From Lytechinus pictus (lineage: Eukaryota; Echinodermata; Echinoidea; Temnopleuroida; Toxopneustidae), in assembly GCF_037042905.1 (NCBI RefSeq), contig NC_087252.1, positions 21,903,701 through 21,967,700 of the forward strand: a stretch of 64,000 nt of DNA, read 5' to 3'. Numbering within the stretch: position 1 is the stretch's first letter; every line of letters starts with the position of its first letter. A program made the translations under genes and the position numbers. This document shows positions 47,014 through 58,365 of this stretch, in pieces. The notes under the pieces were generated by a model, which saw only the letters and a list, made by a program, of their open reading frames with translations, searched no databases and was not told the DNA's origin.

Positions 47014-48592
47014 CTAGCGACGACAATACCGGATAGGGTGGCAGAGCAAACCAAATACGGTTTTCCTAAAGAGCGGTTGGGAGATGACGTAACAGATCGG
47101 ATTGAGTAGACCGTTCACATAAACGAGCCAAATAGATCCCCAATAAGCCCAGAAGGGTAGCTGCGGATAGGCGAGCGTTGGATCGATAGTGATGACGATC
47201 GATATCACAGTCATGGGGAACCACGTGATGAAGAAGGCCATGGCGATGAAGAGTAGGGTCTTGGTTGCCCTGCGAACCTCAGAGGACGACTCGCGAATAG
47301 CAGCTTTCTGAACTCCCTAGATAAAAGGAACCGATAAATGAACAAACAGGCAGTTGTAAGTGAATAAAATTAATGAAGAACCTCAACAATATATTCAGTC
47401 AAGTACTCAATAAAGTAGACGATAAAAACCAAGTAAATATTTATTTGAATGAAGAAAGAAATCAACATTTTTGGTTAACGTATCGGTTGCGATTTTTCTC
47501 ACCGCCACGCAGAATGAATTCTAGTAAATGTATTGAAAATGTCCGTCGAATGACAATGAATAGCTGTTAGGTCTTTGCCGACATTTGGTGAACCGGAACA
47601 GCAGTTCGTCTAAGTTTCTGAGCTGACGGAAAATTGCAAATATGTCGTTTGTCCAGAGTCCAGGACGAAAATGCCGTTTTGATTCACCACTTTTCGACAA
47701 ATATTTCTTGGTTGCTAATTGTCATGAATGGCATTTGACAATACTAAAAGCGTTCCCCCGTGACAACACCTAAACGGAACAGAGAAGAAAGAACTGTACT
47801 ACTTACAGATATTGTCTTTACTTGAGGGCGCTGTTTATTTTCCTTGACATCACCTTCTGCTAGGCCTTGATCTGACACTGTGGTGTCTTTTGTAAACTCC
47901 TTGTCGATGTGCTTTCCACCGGCGATCCCTTGAATCTTTACGAAGATCCGTATGTAGAGAATCAACGTTATGGTGAAAGGGATGATGAAGCGGATCAGTA
48001 CAGTCGACAATTGGGCGATTGGGAACACAGAATACCAGTGAAAACACCTTGAACCAAGGCGAAACTGTAGGAAATAGTCAGGAACCGTCGTGAATGAAAA
48101 CCAGAAAACAAGAGAAACGATCCACACGCAGATGTTGGTGTAGAGCGCCGTTCGCTTTCTCCGTCGTGTGAAATGTCCGATGGGATCGTAGGTTGCCCGG
48201 TGTCTGTCAACGCAGATGGTGACGATGATCAGGTTAGATACGAATTGGATGCTGTTGCTGACACCGTAGAACACCTTGCACCTAACCGGAAAGGGAAAGG
48301 GAAGACGCCCAAGGTACATGTGTAAGCATGTAATGACGAGAAAAAACCCGAAGATAAAGTCCGAGAGAGTGAGGTTTATGATGAAGTAGTTGTTGTAGCC
48401 ACGCAGCCGTTTCTCGACGACAAAGGCGGCCAGGCTGATACCATTGATCGCAATCATAATGATCACGAAAACCAGGAGTAACAACGGGATCCATCGATTT
48501 ATATCAGGCTCTGTACCTACTTCTGTAAGTTCTGTACCTGCTATTTCTGTATATTCTTGAAGTAACTCAGTTGTATTGCCTTCAGCGTACAT
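47014..48592 (-). CDS. B4: class A GPCR, two exons, shortest intron
   Basis: Exon 1 is 47807-48592 (262 aa, donor GTAAGT) and exon 2 is 47014-47316 (100 aa, acceptor TAG); 362 aa. The phase-0 intron is only 490 bp because it lacks the roughly 750-bp segment with the SINE found in B1-B3. Distinct residues include AAFVVEKRLRG, NLTLSDF in TM2, QGIAGGKHIDKEF in the third loop, and a tail ending IRYCRR, where B1-B3 end IRYCRC. Landmarks (D2.50, C3.25, DRH, W4.50, TWFP, NPICY) are intact. It is the rightmost gene of the tandem array. Confidence 0.88.
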
Positions 48593-49972
48593 GGTCGATT
48601 ATTGGCTCTGTGATCTGACAAGTACACTTCCAGGTTTAAAGAATCTCTCTTCTGAAGAGGATTGAAAGATACTCTCAGTGTCTTTGGCCAAGTTGGTCTG
48701 ATCTAATTTCCTAATTGCTGAACAACTCTATTTAACCCATCACTAAATATATGTATATTTGCAGTCACGCCTATTACACGCCCCATTCGCGTGACACGCA
48801 ATATTATTTTTTCTCAACTCATAAAGGTTTTGCATTAAATTTCAACTAAGTGCATTTAGTATCGTAATGATTCAAAAATTCATTTAATTTAAAGCACTTA
48901 TTGAACATTTTGTAAAACTAAATCTATCGATTTGATGACATAGATAGATGAACCCACATGCGCAAATTTTGAAGAGATAGAAAAAAAAAAGAGTGGGGGA
49001 GGAGAATGAGAGGAAGAGAGGGCGAGAGAGATGGGGGATGACAGGAATCAACTAATGCAATTTTAGAACCGAAAAAGAATCTTGACAAATTCAATAAAAT
49101 TTGTTTCGGGCACCGTTTACACAAATATTTACAATCAATTAAAAAAATTTACAACGCCGAAACGAGAAAACGGTCGAAATAGCATAATGATCAACATACA
49201 CATTATGATGATTATCAAGCTATGAACATCGTTTTTGCTATTTGAAATTGATCACAAATCTTTGTGTTACCGTCCTCGTAGCGTGTTCTTTTGCCAAGCG
49301 AAAAATCGATTTCCCCATGAATAGGGGAAATAAAAAGAAAAAAAGTATTCCGTTGACCGTTGGTTTCTACTTTTTGAAAAAGAGATCGATTTTTAATGTT
49401 TTATAAGGAAATTATTTCGTTTGGTAAAAAAACTAGGACAACCTCATTTTAGATTGGCAACACTAATCTTCAAGTAGGCTAAGTGTATCATACATGAAGG
49501 TTGAGAATAGTCTCTTGATATTTTCCGAAGAAAACAAACTTAAATTGTAAAGAATATAATCAATATCACCCAACTGAATAAGTCTTAATTCTGAATCATC
49601 TCTTTTACAGTCAATACAAGATCTCTAAAACTTGTTATCGTTAAATAGTGGTGCGGCCTTTTAAAGATTGAGGGGAAACAGGTAAACTTTTACTATTGAT
49701 GTTTTCAGAACGACTTAGTATTTCCGTTTATTCCCGTGAATTGATTGATCTTCATCTTGATTTCGTTGAGGCATTATTACCATACGATCAGAGTTTCTCA
49801 ATTTAAAACGAAGACTTTGAGTTTGAACTGATTTATGTGTTCAAATCATGTCATAGAAAATGAATACTTGCGTTTATCATTTATAGAACAATGATTTAAA
49901 TTGGTGTAGTGATAACATAACATAATCGGTGTGTTCGCTCGATAAGTATAGCGTAACAGGGGCGTAGTAGGG

Positions 49973-49980
49973 GTCGGTGG
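49973..49980. other. Empty hAT target site in unit 4
   Basis: A single CGTAGTAG in continuous spacer sequence, matching the duplicated octamer around the element in units 1 and 3. Confidence 0.8.
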
Positions 49981-50612
49981 CCGGGGTGGGGGGAAGGGGT
50001 CAAGAAAAGCCAAAATTTCCCGGTCATATCATGATGTGAAGAATTGTGAGCATAATTTTTCATGATTGTACGCGAGCGTTAGCGCGAAGCTCTACGCGGT
50101 AGTAGCGTGATCATAGAGATTTTTATTAGCGTGATGACCCCCCCCCCCTAAAAAAGAGTGGGCACAGTATGTGGTATTTTTTCCTGATATTCCCGAGCGA
50201 GCGAAGTAAGAAGTAAAAAAACACACCTTTTTATTACAATCTTACTTAGTGACAGATTTTGACATGATATTCAGGAAACAACATTATATCTTACATTTTT
50301 TATTTTCTCCTTTTCCTTTATATTCTTGGTCGTAGAAATTTTGGGAGCCATGTCCCCAAACCCTTCCATTTGTACATTTTGAGGGGGCACATCGTGGCAA
50401 ATGTGGGCAAATTCTTAAGCGTTGGCGAGCGAGCTTAGCGAGTGAGAAAATTTTTGGCCTTTTTGAAAATGAAATTTTAATGTAATTGAAGAGGCGTGTC
50501 CAGCTCGTTAGCCTTTGGAGAAGGACATAGCCCATGCTTGGGCCGTATATCCGCAACTTCTTGAAATTAAGTATTTTCTGTCTTGATTGCGACCGTTGTT
50601 GCATGCAATAAG

Positions 50613-51054
50613 CCAGTTCGTAGTTCCACTCTGCGCATGATCAGAAGATTCGGCGCATGATCAGAGGAAGGTCATTTGTACTAAAGTGACATGGTGGTTT
50701 AAAATTTAATGAATTAAGCACTAAATTCGATGTCTTGGTTATTCATTATAAATCATTCTTTTGAAATGTGTTTTTCATTCACATCCACAAAAAATGCGTC
50801 CACGAATGACTAATATATTTCACAGTTTGCCAAGGACATTGTACAACATCCTCTAGTATGCATTCAAAGTAGAAATGCAACGAATAACTTCATAGAGTGT
50901 TCATTGATGTTCTATTCTAGTCACCTTGTCTATTCAATTTCTTCATCCTGCTATGTAAGGCATGCATACGTAATATCTTGCTTTGAAATCTAATTAATGA
51001 AAGAAATGAAAGGTCATTTGACCAAAATTGTCCCAGAAGTAACTACGAACTGGT
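50613..51054. mobile_element. 442-bp MITE with CCAGTTCGTAGTT inverted ends
   Basis: A perfect 13-bp inverted terminal repeat CCAGTTCGTAGTT. It separates two stretches that are adjacent in the unit 2 spacer. GCGCATGATCAGA occurs twice near the left end, and AAGGTCATTTG occurs near both ends. No clear target duplication and no coding capacity. Superfamily unknown. Confidence 0.75.
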
Positions 51055-51214
51055 CTATTTAACAAGCCTATATTGACTTCATACATATACGCTATACTCC
51101 TTCTTTCTTCCCGCTTTCCATTTTTAATCCTCAGCAAACCCGACAGTGTTTTTAAATTCTTCTTTTTTTTTGTCTTCCTTCTTCCTCATTTTTTTCTACT
51201 TTCATGTAAAAAAG

Positions 51215-51305
51215 ATGGAAGCTACTGCTACCCTGCTTAGCGTACAAAGATTCAAGGGATAGAGCAACCTCGATATGCTGCCGGGCCCACGATTAATATT
51301 CAGCA
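51215..51305 (-). pseudogene. Second copy of the helicase-like relic, frameshifted
   Basis: Similar to 45595-45735 at both DNA and protein level, with at least one frameshift. It lies at the very end of the tandem homology. Confidence 0.2.
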
Positions 51306-51356
51306 AATTGAATTTTGGGAGGATTTATATTTCTGATTTCTATTTCGAACGATATA

Positions 51357-51455
51357 ATATATATTATTGTTATTATTATTATCATTATTATCATTATTAC
51401 TACTCTTATTATTATTATGACTATCATTATTATCATTATTATAATTGAAAATATA
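51357..51455. repeat. ATT/ATC trinucleotide microsatellite
   Basis: About 100 bp of TTATTATTATC-like triplets. Confidence 0.9.
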
Positions 51456-51854
51456 ATTATTAAACATATAATTTTATACAATTTTCAGAATGAACGTGAC
51501 AGCAAGAGACCGCCATTGGGAACAGTTTTATTTTGAATTACGCTAAATTTCTAAGACGTAGTCCATGCTTAAAATTATTAAATCTAAATGAATAAAAAAA
51601 AAATCACCGAGCGGATCGTTGAAATTCCACCGAAATCTGATAATAAGCAACAAAGGTATTGCATTTTAAAATTTAGCCTTTTATGTTAAAGCAGCTATAT
51701 ACACGTTGTCATGAATATGCATCAGGTGAGCGGATGATGTCATGTATCCACTTTCCCATTTCTTATGCTATCACATGAAATCATGATTATTTCATATTTT
51801 CATACAGTATGACAATGTCTCCTTTGTAAGATATTGCAGAAATAATTATCTTAC

Positions 51855-52118
51855 ACGGGTCGTGTGGTCCAATGGTTAGAGCATTGGACTCATAATCGCA
51901 AGGTTGTGAGTTCGAATCACCACTCTGGCATTGTCTCCACTTTGATAAAAAGACCCGAGAGTGATATCTGTCGTCTATAACGTCAGCCACTATGACTGAT
52001 TAACCTAGACGTAAAATGTTTCCTAGGTAATTGGTTATATACCAGCTTGGCGTTTACCAGCAAAAGTTGTCCTGTCGAATTCCTACGGGAGTTACCATAA
52101 ACAGAAACAGAAACAGAT
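51855..52118 (+). mobile_element. tRNA-derived SINE with Met/Ile-like (CAT) head
   Basis: The head has GGTCCAATGGTTAGAGC (A box), a loop with CTCATAA and GAGTTCGAATCACC (B box). The acceptor ends do not pair, so it is not a functional tRNA gene. A body of about 180 bp follows, ending in an (AAACAG)n tail. It differs in body and tail from the SINEs in the array. Confidence 0.75.
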
Positions 52119-52705
52119 ATATCCTCAGTAGTCAATCCATTTTTCGTTCTTGGAGGACACTACGTGAATAAATATAATGTCATAAAATAAATACAGAAGA
52201 ATAAATGGGGATGTGACATCAGCAGCTTGCTAATTTGCATATTCATGAGGACAATGCATGGAACTATTTCTCCGAAACAACGCAAAACCTTTAAATATCC
52301 TAACATTATAAATCCTTGGCCGATTTGATAAGATTTTAGGGTTAGTTTTGTTTGTTTGATTTGGCTTTATATATTCTATTCGTACCACTTTCAACCTGGA
52401 GTAGGGCCAACCCCTTTTAATAACAATCTAAAGTTTTTGATGAAATACGCCGAATATCATGTTTAACATGAAATACAGAGTAGTAATTTTCATTATTTGT
52501 TAGTGTTATCCGGTTGATTCCCTGACAAAGTGACATAAACAAAAAATATGAACCGGTAAATTCATATATGTTTTTGATGGATCGTTCATTTATCGATTAT
52601 ATTGTTTTTAAGGTGACATTCTCTAATTATTGACGCTCACTCATCACTACCCTAAATGTCATACTTCTTTCAATTACTATTTATTGCCACTAGATATACC
52701 GCAAT

Positions 52706-52748
52706 GAGAGAGAGAGCGAGAGAGAAAGAGAGAGAGAGGGGGAGAGAT
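52706..52748. repeat. GA-rich simple repeat
   Basis: GAGAGAGAGCGAGAG-type low-complexity tract. Confidence 0.9.
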
Positions 52749-52829
52749 AGCAAACCAAATAGGCCTATACTGTCTGTCTGTCGTTTTATTATTCAGTTGG
52801 CTGTTCATTGGGTGGGGTTATATGGGTGT

Positions 52830-53110
52830 GTCGGAGAGGGTGTGTGTGAGGGGGGTTGTCTGGGCGTGTGTGAGTGGGATGTGTTTGTTTGTATGTGTGT
52901 GGTGGGCGAGTGTGTGTGTGTGTGCTTGTTTGTGTCCAAGGATTTGTATGAGTGTAAGGGTGTGTGTGTGTGGGGGGGGGTGTCTGGGCGTGTGCGCGTG
53001 GGATGTGTTTGTTTGTATGTGTGTGGTGGGCGAGAGTGTGTGTGTGTGTGCTTGTTTGTGTCCAAGGATTTGTATGTGTGTAAGGGAGTGTGTGATGGTG
53101 TGTGTGTGGA
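52830..53110. repeat. GT-rich minisatellite, two 124-bp units
   Basis: The sequence from TGGGCGTGTG at 52861 recurs at 52985, a 124-bp period including GTGTCCAAGGATTTGTATG in each unit. The purine-rich GT pattern keeps several frames open on both strands (Val/Cys/Gly-rich or Thr/His-rich). These are not believed to be genes. Confidence 0.9.
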
Positions 53111-53159
53111 TCGTGGTGTGAATGTTGATGCTTGATTTTGTAATGGTTATTTTCAATTC

Positions 53160-54066
53160 CCCCTCTCTTGTTTCAATCTGATTTGAAGATTCTTTTTTTT
53201 CTGTACCCTATTTCGCAAAATGATTTAAATGTACATGAACATAATTGTATATATATGTGTTCATGTATGTGCATGTATGTGGATGTCGGGGTGTGTGTGT
53301 GTATAATTATGTATATGAATGTTGCAGCTCGATGTAAAATGGGATTAGGGATGCTATGATATGTTGATTTTTTTTCTGCAAATCATTCATTATTGATTAA
53401 TTGAGGGTTAAAGGCTCAGTTTAGTTGGGTTTTTTAGGTATAACATATTTTTAAAGCATTCATTCCATCCTTATTTGCTTCAGTTTTTTGGTTAATATTT
53501 TTGTGTAATCTTGTTGATATAAAATTAATGAGGATATGAAAATGTTGGTGTATATATCTTGAGTTCATGTAGATTATTATTAGTAGTATTATGTAAATTA
53601 CAGGGTGCATTTGTGTGTGGTATTAGTCATATAGAGACTACTTTCCCATTGATATTGGTTGAAGTAAAATCAATAAACATATGTAAAATTCTATATTAAA
53701 CAAAAAGAATGCTTGAAATGCAAGCAGTGCTCAGACCTTTTTCACCTTGTGTTGTATGGACTGCAGAAAGCGTGCGCTGGGCTTAGCAAATGAATATCTT
53801 TATCGATGAACCTCATGGCGGAGATATCGATTTCACGATGGTTTGGTAGGAAGGCAAAGGTGAACGGATGAACGGCACAGACTTTTTCCATTCGAATCAA
53901 GTTTTCCCTGGCCATAATGGTAAATAAGATGGCACTGTTATCGATTTTTATCTTCAGAAAATTTTAATCATGAACAAAACGGTGAAAGGACACAAAAAAT
54001 GATGAAGGTTGTGGAATTATGAAGAGCCATTTTTTCAATGATACAATCAACAGGCAATATTGACTC
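53160..54066. other. No gene recognised
   Basis: AT-rich sequence with short stretches of GTGTAT near 53270-53310. No open frame with a recognisable motif, no inverted ends. Confidence 0.5.
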
Positions 54067-54365
54067 CTGGGTCCCGTAACACAAATGTTAGCAATTAATC
54101 GTACGCTTGATTTTTACGATTGATTGTACATAGTATTCAATGCAACCAATCATAGAAAAATGCTCTACGATCATTGCTAAGCGTTGTGTTACGGGCCCCA
54201 GGGCTCCGTAACAAAGATTAGCGATCAATCGCTAAATGGAGCGACCAATCGCGATCAATGTTGCACGCGCATTTGGTTAAAAATACTGACAAGGAACCAA
54301 TCAGAAAGTTTCTTACATATTTGCGATTTATTGCTAAGCTTTGTGTTACGATACGGGGGCCCGGG
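54067..54365. mobile_element. Two adjacent palindromic MITEs with GGGCCCGTAACACAA-like ends
   Basis: The first copy, 54067-54201, has CCCGTAACACAAATGTTAGC on the left and the inverse TTGTGTTACGGGCCCC on the right. The second, 54202-54365, has CTCCGTAACAAAGATTAGCG and TTTGTGTTACG...GGGCCC. Interiors keep GCGATCAATCGC-type palindromes. They are two diverged members of one family lying head to tail. Confidence 0.7.
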
Positions 54366-54487
54366 CCAACCGAAACGATAGCGTTTAATTCCAATGATAA
54401 ATGCCTACTATCGATCGGTTTAGAGTCGGTTTCGTTGATGTGACTGTAGCGGTAAAGACATATGAAGTCTATTTAAATCGGTGACAA

Positions 54488-54682
54488 GACATTTGCTCCG
54501 GCGACAATTGCTTCGGGATATATTTCGTCTAAGATGTATATGGTTGGGTAAGGGTTGCAATAGGAGGTTTATGTTAGGTTTAGGGTAATAGCTTTAGGAT
54601 AGTGTTAAATCCAAGGTTAAACTTGCTCGTTTCATTTTTGTGTAGAATGTATAGAGAAGCAATTGTCGCAGGAGCAAATGTC
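54488..54682. mobile_element. 195-bp MITE with GACATTTGCTCC ends
   Basis: The left end GACATTTGCTCCGGCGACAA and the right end, inverse of GACATTTGCTCCTGCGACAA, match over about 26 bp with one difference. The centre contains GTTAGGTTTAGGGTAA-like sequence. Confidence 0.75.
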
Positions 54683-54839
54683 GTGGAAACTTTGAAATCG
54701 TGATCGCTGGGACACGAAAACGGCCCTCATTCTTGGGAGAAATGGTGATTCCAGAAGGGGGACATACGTTAACAACAATGGTAGGGTTGATGGAGAAATA
54801 TTATCAATTTTAAAAGCTTTTTTAAAGTGATATGTATTT

Positions 54840-55427
54840 AAAGGAGAATGAAACCTTTGGAATAAGTAGGCTTGTGTCGAAACAAAAAAATCAAAGAAAA
54901 AGAACAAAGAAAGTTTGAGAAAAATCGGACAAATAATGAGAAAGTTATGAGCATTTGAATATTGCAATCACTAATGTTATGGATATCCTCCCATTGGCAA
55001 TGCGACAAGGATGTGTGATGTCACATGTGAACAACTTTCCCTGTGAGGGACTATAAAATACCCCTAAAATGTCCCTTTTTGCACTTTCTTATGGTGATAC
55101 AAACTCTTTATCCATGATGTATTTTTTTTAACTCTGTATTACATGCCCTCCTATAGAAAGAACACATGATCTACTGATAGATGTGATAAAAGAGGCAATT
55201 TAAGCGAAATATATACTAAAGTAATGGGGAGAGTTGTTCGTAAGTGACATCACACATCTCTGTCGTATTGCCAATTTGAGGATCTCCATAGCATTAGTGA
55301 TCGCAATATTCAAATGCTCATAACTTTCTCAATATTTGTCCGATTTTTCTCAAACTTTCGTTGATCTGTTTCTTTGATTTTTCTGTTTTCACACAAGCTA
55401 TCTTGTTCCAAAGGTTTCATTCTCCTG
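54840..55427. mobile_element. Long palindromic MITE, AGGAGAATGAAACC ends
   Basis: The termini AGGAGAATGAAACCTTTGGA and its inverse are followed by matching arms, with TTTGAGAAAAATCGGAC, GAGAAAGTTATGAGCATTTG and ACATCACACATC/GATGTGTGATGTCAC pairing across the centre. Arms are over 200 bp. TTTAA precedes the left end, so a TTAA target is plausible; the right side is eroded (TGTAA). Confidence 0.75.
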
Positions 55428-55569
55428 TAAAAATGACTCATATTAACAGTAAAAAAAAATTTTTTGGGGGTAAACAAGTGCATACATACATAGTTACTAA
55501 GAATGCATATAACATTTCTATTTAAATGCTGGATAAAAGAGCACTGTTGATTTCAATGATCTTAGGCAT

Positions 55570-55636
55570 TGGTGCCATGGCCGGGGATCGAACCCCGAAC
55601 TCTCACGTGTCAGGTGCTTAGCCACCCTTCCACATG
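55570..55636 (-). ncRNA. tRNA-like sequence (degenerate, probably SINE head or tRNA pseudogene)
   Basis: The minus strand carries a perfect T arm CGGGGTTCGATCCCCG and a D-arm-like GGGTGGCTAAGC. The anticodon stem pairs over only about 3 bp and the acceptor ends do not match. Possibly Val-like (GAC or CAC in the loop). Unlikely to be a working tRNA gene. Confidence 0.45.
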
Positions 55637-55764
55637 ATAACAAAAAATCATAACTTGAATGATGATTCCAGTGAAAAGTAAGGCTAGTGACGAATTTTTA
55701 GCACGTGTGAAACCAAACTAGAATCACGAATTCGAATTCTACTCCAGAGGTGAATTCCAATTAA

Positions 55765-56361
55765 AGGGGAATCCAGCCATGGCCATAAAATGTTGTGTTG
55801 GGAAGGAGAAAATAAATTTAACAGAATGGTGATAGTTTGAAAGAAATCGGACAAGCAATAAGAAAGTTATAGCTGCTTTAAAATTGAGATCGCTAATACT
55901 ATGTAGATTTCAAATTGGCAACTTTGTAAGTAAATTATGACAAGGGGCAAGGACAATTTTCCCATAGGCCATGTACTTTATTATCAGGGATTTGTGGTTT
56001 TCTCCTAAGTACCCATTCCCCAGGGGCAGTAATCTAAATATAACCCAGGTAGTATATTGTTTTAAGTCCTCATGAAAGAAAAATATAATTTAAAAAATAA
56101 AACTTTTGGGAAAAATGAAATTTTAGACATAATATGTATTGGAGTACATGGAAGAGTAGTCCTTGCCTTACATCACTATGACATCCCATATGCGGCCAAT
56201 TATGAAGTCTCCATGGGTATAGTGATTACCAATATTTACGACATTTAAAAATTCATAACTTTCTTGTTGTTTGTCCAATATTGTTCAAACTTTCACCTAT
56301 CAACTTGTCTGATTTTTCTTTTCCTTATAAAAACAAGTTTTTATTTGGGTTTGATTCCCCT
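55765..56361. mobile_element. 597-bp MITE with TTAA target duplication
   Basis: The ends AGGGGAATC...GATTCCCCT are flanked by TTAA at 55761-55764 and 56362-56365. Inner arms pair in part, for example AATAAGAAAGTTATAGC with CATAACTTTCTTGTTG and GAAATCGGACAAGCA with TTGTCCAATATTG. TTAA duplication points to a Kolobok- or piggyBac-type non-autonomous element. It is related in design to 54840-55427. Confidence 0.8.
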
Positions 56362-56365
56362 TTAA

Positions 56366-57540
56366 GTTTCACTCAAATTATGTACGGTACGAATTTCACG
56401 TGTGAAAGGCTTGACCTCCAAAACACCTTGGGGCGGAGGTTACGTCTCCTTTCAAGCACTTCCGTAGATAATACAATTGTCATACACTCGTCGTATCGAT
56501 GCAGTGCTTTGATTGACAAGTCACCCAAGGTCACATACCGCATTCGCTCGGGAATTCGAATTCAAATTGCACTTTCGAGTGTGCGTGTGAAAGGTCCAGT
56601 TATTCTAAAGACGATTTGTTCAACATTGAGAGAACATATCGAGCATGAGCATGCACAGTTCTGCCCATAAAAGTGTATCGAAAAATATACGGAGCTGGAA
56701 GAAAACTATACGGAGCTATTTGCAGCGATGTGTTTCCCTATCAAAATTATACTTTGTCACATGATGACAAATTAGGCTTTGAGAAAGTATAGTGGGACTT
56801 ATGGCTCCGTCATTATCATAAAAACATTGAAATTTGATGAATAATTGTTAAAACATAAGGCAATGTATTACACAGTACTAATAAATTTAAATTTGATAAA
56901 AAAATAACAAGGAGAAGACATACCGCATCAGTTGGTCATCTTATAACTAAATATACATTAAAAAAAGGAACAACAAAAACGACATGTTTCAACGTAAAGA
57001 TATATGGAAGGAAAGGTGGGTGATTAAAAGAAAGACAGGAAAAGAATAGGAATCGAGATTAAATGTATTATAGGAACGGCACGGACAACGGACAATAGTG
57101 AGTGATACTGTTATACCAAGCTTACTGATTAAAAGGAACGATGTGATATGTTTACATGTGTTTAAGTAGGTATTTGAATGAATGAAGAGATTTGTAATAC
57201 CTTATATGCTCAGGCAGTTGATTCCAATTGAATGAGCTTATATAGGTACAGGATGTCTTTATCTCATGTAATGTTATTCACGAGAGTTTTCCTTTAGATA
57301 TGATTAATCAATGATGAAAAGTCCTTTATTCTAGTCAAGTCCCCTTATCATTTGAAATACAAAAAAGAAGAAAGTATTGAAAAATATCGGTGGCCTTTTA
57401 TCATTTGAAGTATAAAAGCGTCTACGAAAATGAGCTCTGGAATCTCGATGCCCTATCAAAAAAACATTTTAAAAAGCTCAATTTCCAGTTTTCTTTTATA
57501 TCTATTGATTTTTATATCTATTTATAACTGGCTGTCGGTT
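56366..57540. other. No gene recognised
   Basis: A 129-codon open frame spans 56281-56670 but starts inside the MITE and shows no known motif. The remainder is AT-rich. Near 57300-57500 lies a stretch (ATATCGGTGGCCTTTTATC...GAGCTC) that recurs, diverged, after 58490 and 58690. Confidence 0.5.
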
Positions 57541-58365
57541 TAGTTTGAGAAAGCATCATAATACACTCACATGCTATCCTGCCTCTCTTCAATAAAGTAG
57601 CAAGCTCTCTTAATAATAGTTCCCATACGATAGGAATGTTCTTAGATTTCTCTAAAGCATTCGATACGATAAACCACGGAATTATTTTATATAAACTGTC
57701 ACATTATGGTTTCAGAAATAATGATTTAGATTGGTACCGTAATTATTTACATGAACACCAACAACATGTCTGCATTAACAGTAATATGTCACAACTGAGA
57801 ATTCTGACTGCAGTGTTCCTCAGGAATCCATACTTGGCCCGCTGCTTTTTTATACTTTATATCAAGTATTTTAGCAGATCCTCGGATTTATTTTCATTTA
57901 CTTTGTATGCAGATGACACCAATCTTTTTTTTTTTACACAAACATCGAACTCTTTGTCAGGTGTCAATTCCGAATTAAATTCCTTGGCAACATGGTTAAG
58001 GCCGACAAATTATCCCTTAATCTAGAAACCAATTTCATGTTATTTAGTAATACATTAATCGAATTCTAATAGATAACATACAAATACAGCAGGTAACTAC
58101 CACAAAGTTTTGAGGTATATTCATTGAGGACAAACTTTCATTGTCAAAACATCACATTGACAATTGGTGTTATAAACAAACTCAAATGGATATTCCCCCG
58201 AATATTCTTAAATCATTATGTTCAACGTTAGCCCTACCCCCACTTAAATTACGGAATACTATTACTAGCATTGGGAAATAGTGCGATATATACGTTAAAT
58301 AAATTGTCACTGTTACAAAAAAAAAATATGCAGATTATAAGTCAGGTTAATCTAAGACTCGGATT
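57541..58365 (+). mobile_element. Decayed non-LTR retrotransposon (LINE) reverse transcriptase fragment
   Basis: The open frame from 57636 to 58025 carries RT motif A FLDFSKAFDTINH, a degenerate central region ending FFILYI, and the catalytic LYADDTNLF. In-frame sequence upstream (FNKVASSLNNSSHTIG) extends the similarity. Downstream, after stops and frame changes, comes an RT C-terminal pattern (ILKSLCSTLALPPLK, then LLQKKNMQIISQ). Both 5' end and endonuclease are missing. The style fits the CR1/Jockey group; exact clade not determined. Dead copy. Confidence 0.8.

Larger units (their letters stand above)
41763..51310. repeat. Tandem segmental unit 4 (A4-B4), last and truncated
   Basis: Fourth unit and the right end of the array. 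It lacks the 1.57-kb spacer element, the hAT, the B-intron SINE and the CAT microsatellite. Homology to the other spacers continues past B4, is interrupted by a 442-bp MITE at 50613-51054, resumes with the sequence seen near 28,290 and 10,600, and ends near 51,310 just after a second copy of the helicase-like relic. It is visibly more diverged than units 1-3, for example in the A4 and B4 flanks. Confidence 0.85.

Noticed and set aside
51855-51930. Functional tRNA gene with CAT anticodon
   Set aside because: Acceptor and anticodon stems do not pair and a SINE body with (AAACAG)n tail follows.
52656-53156. 159-aa Val/Cys/Gly-rich frame and antisense Thr/His-rich frames
   Set aside because: Explained by GT-rich minisatellite with a 124-bp period; all frames stay open.
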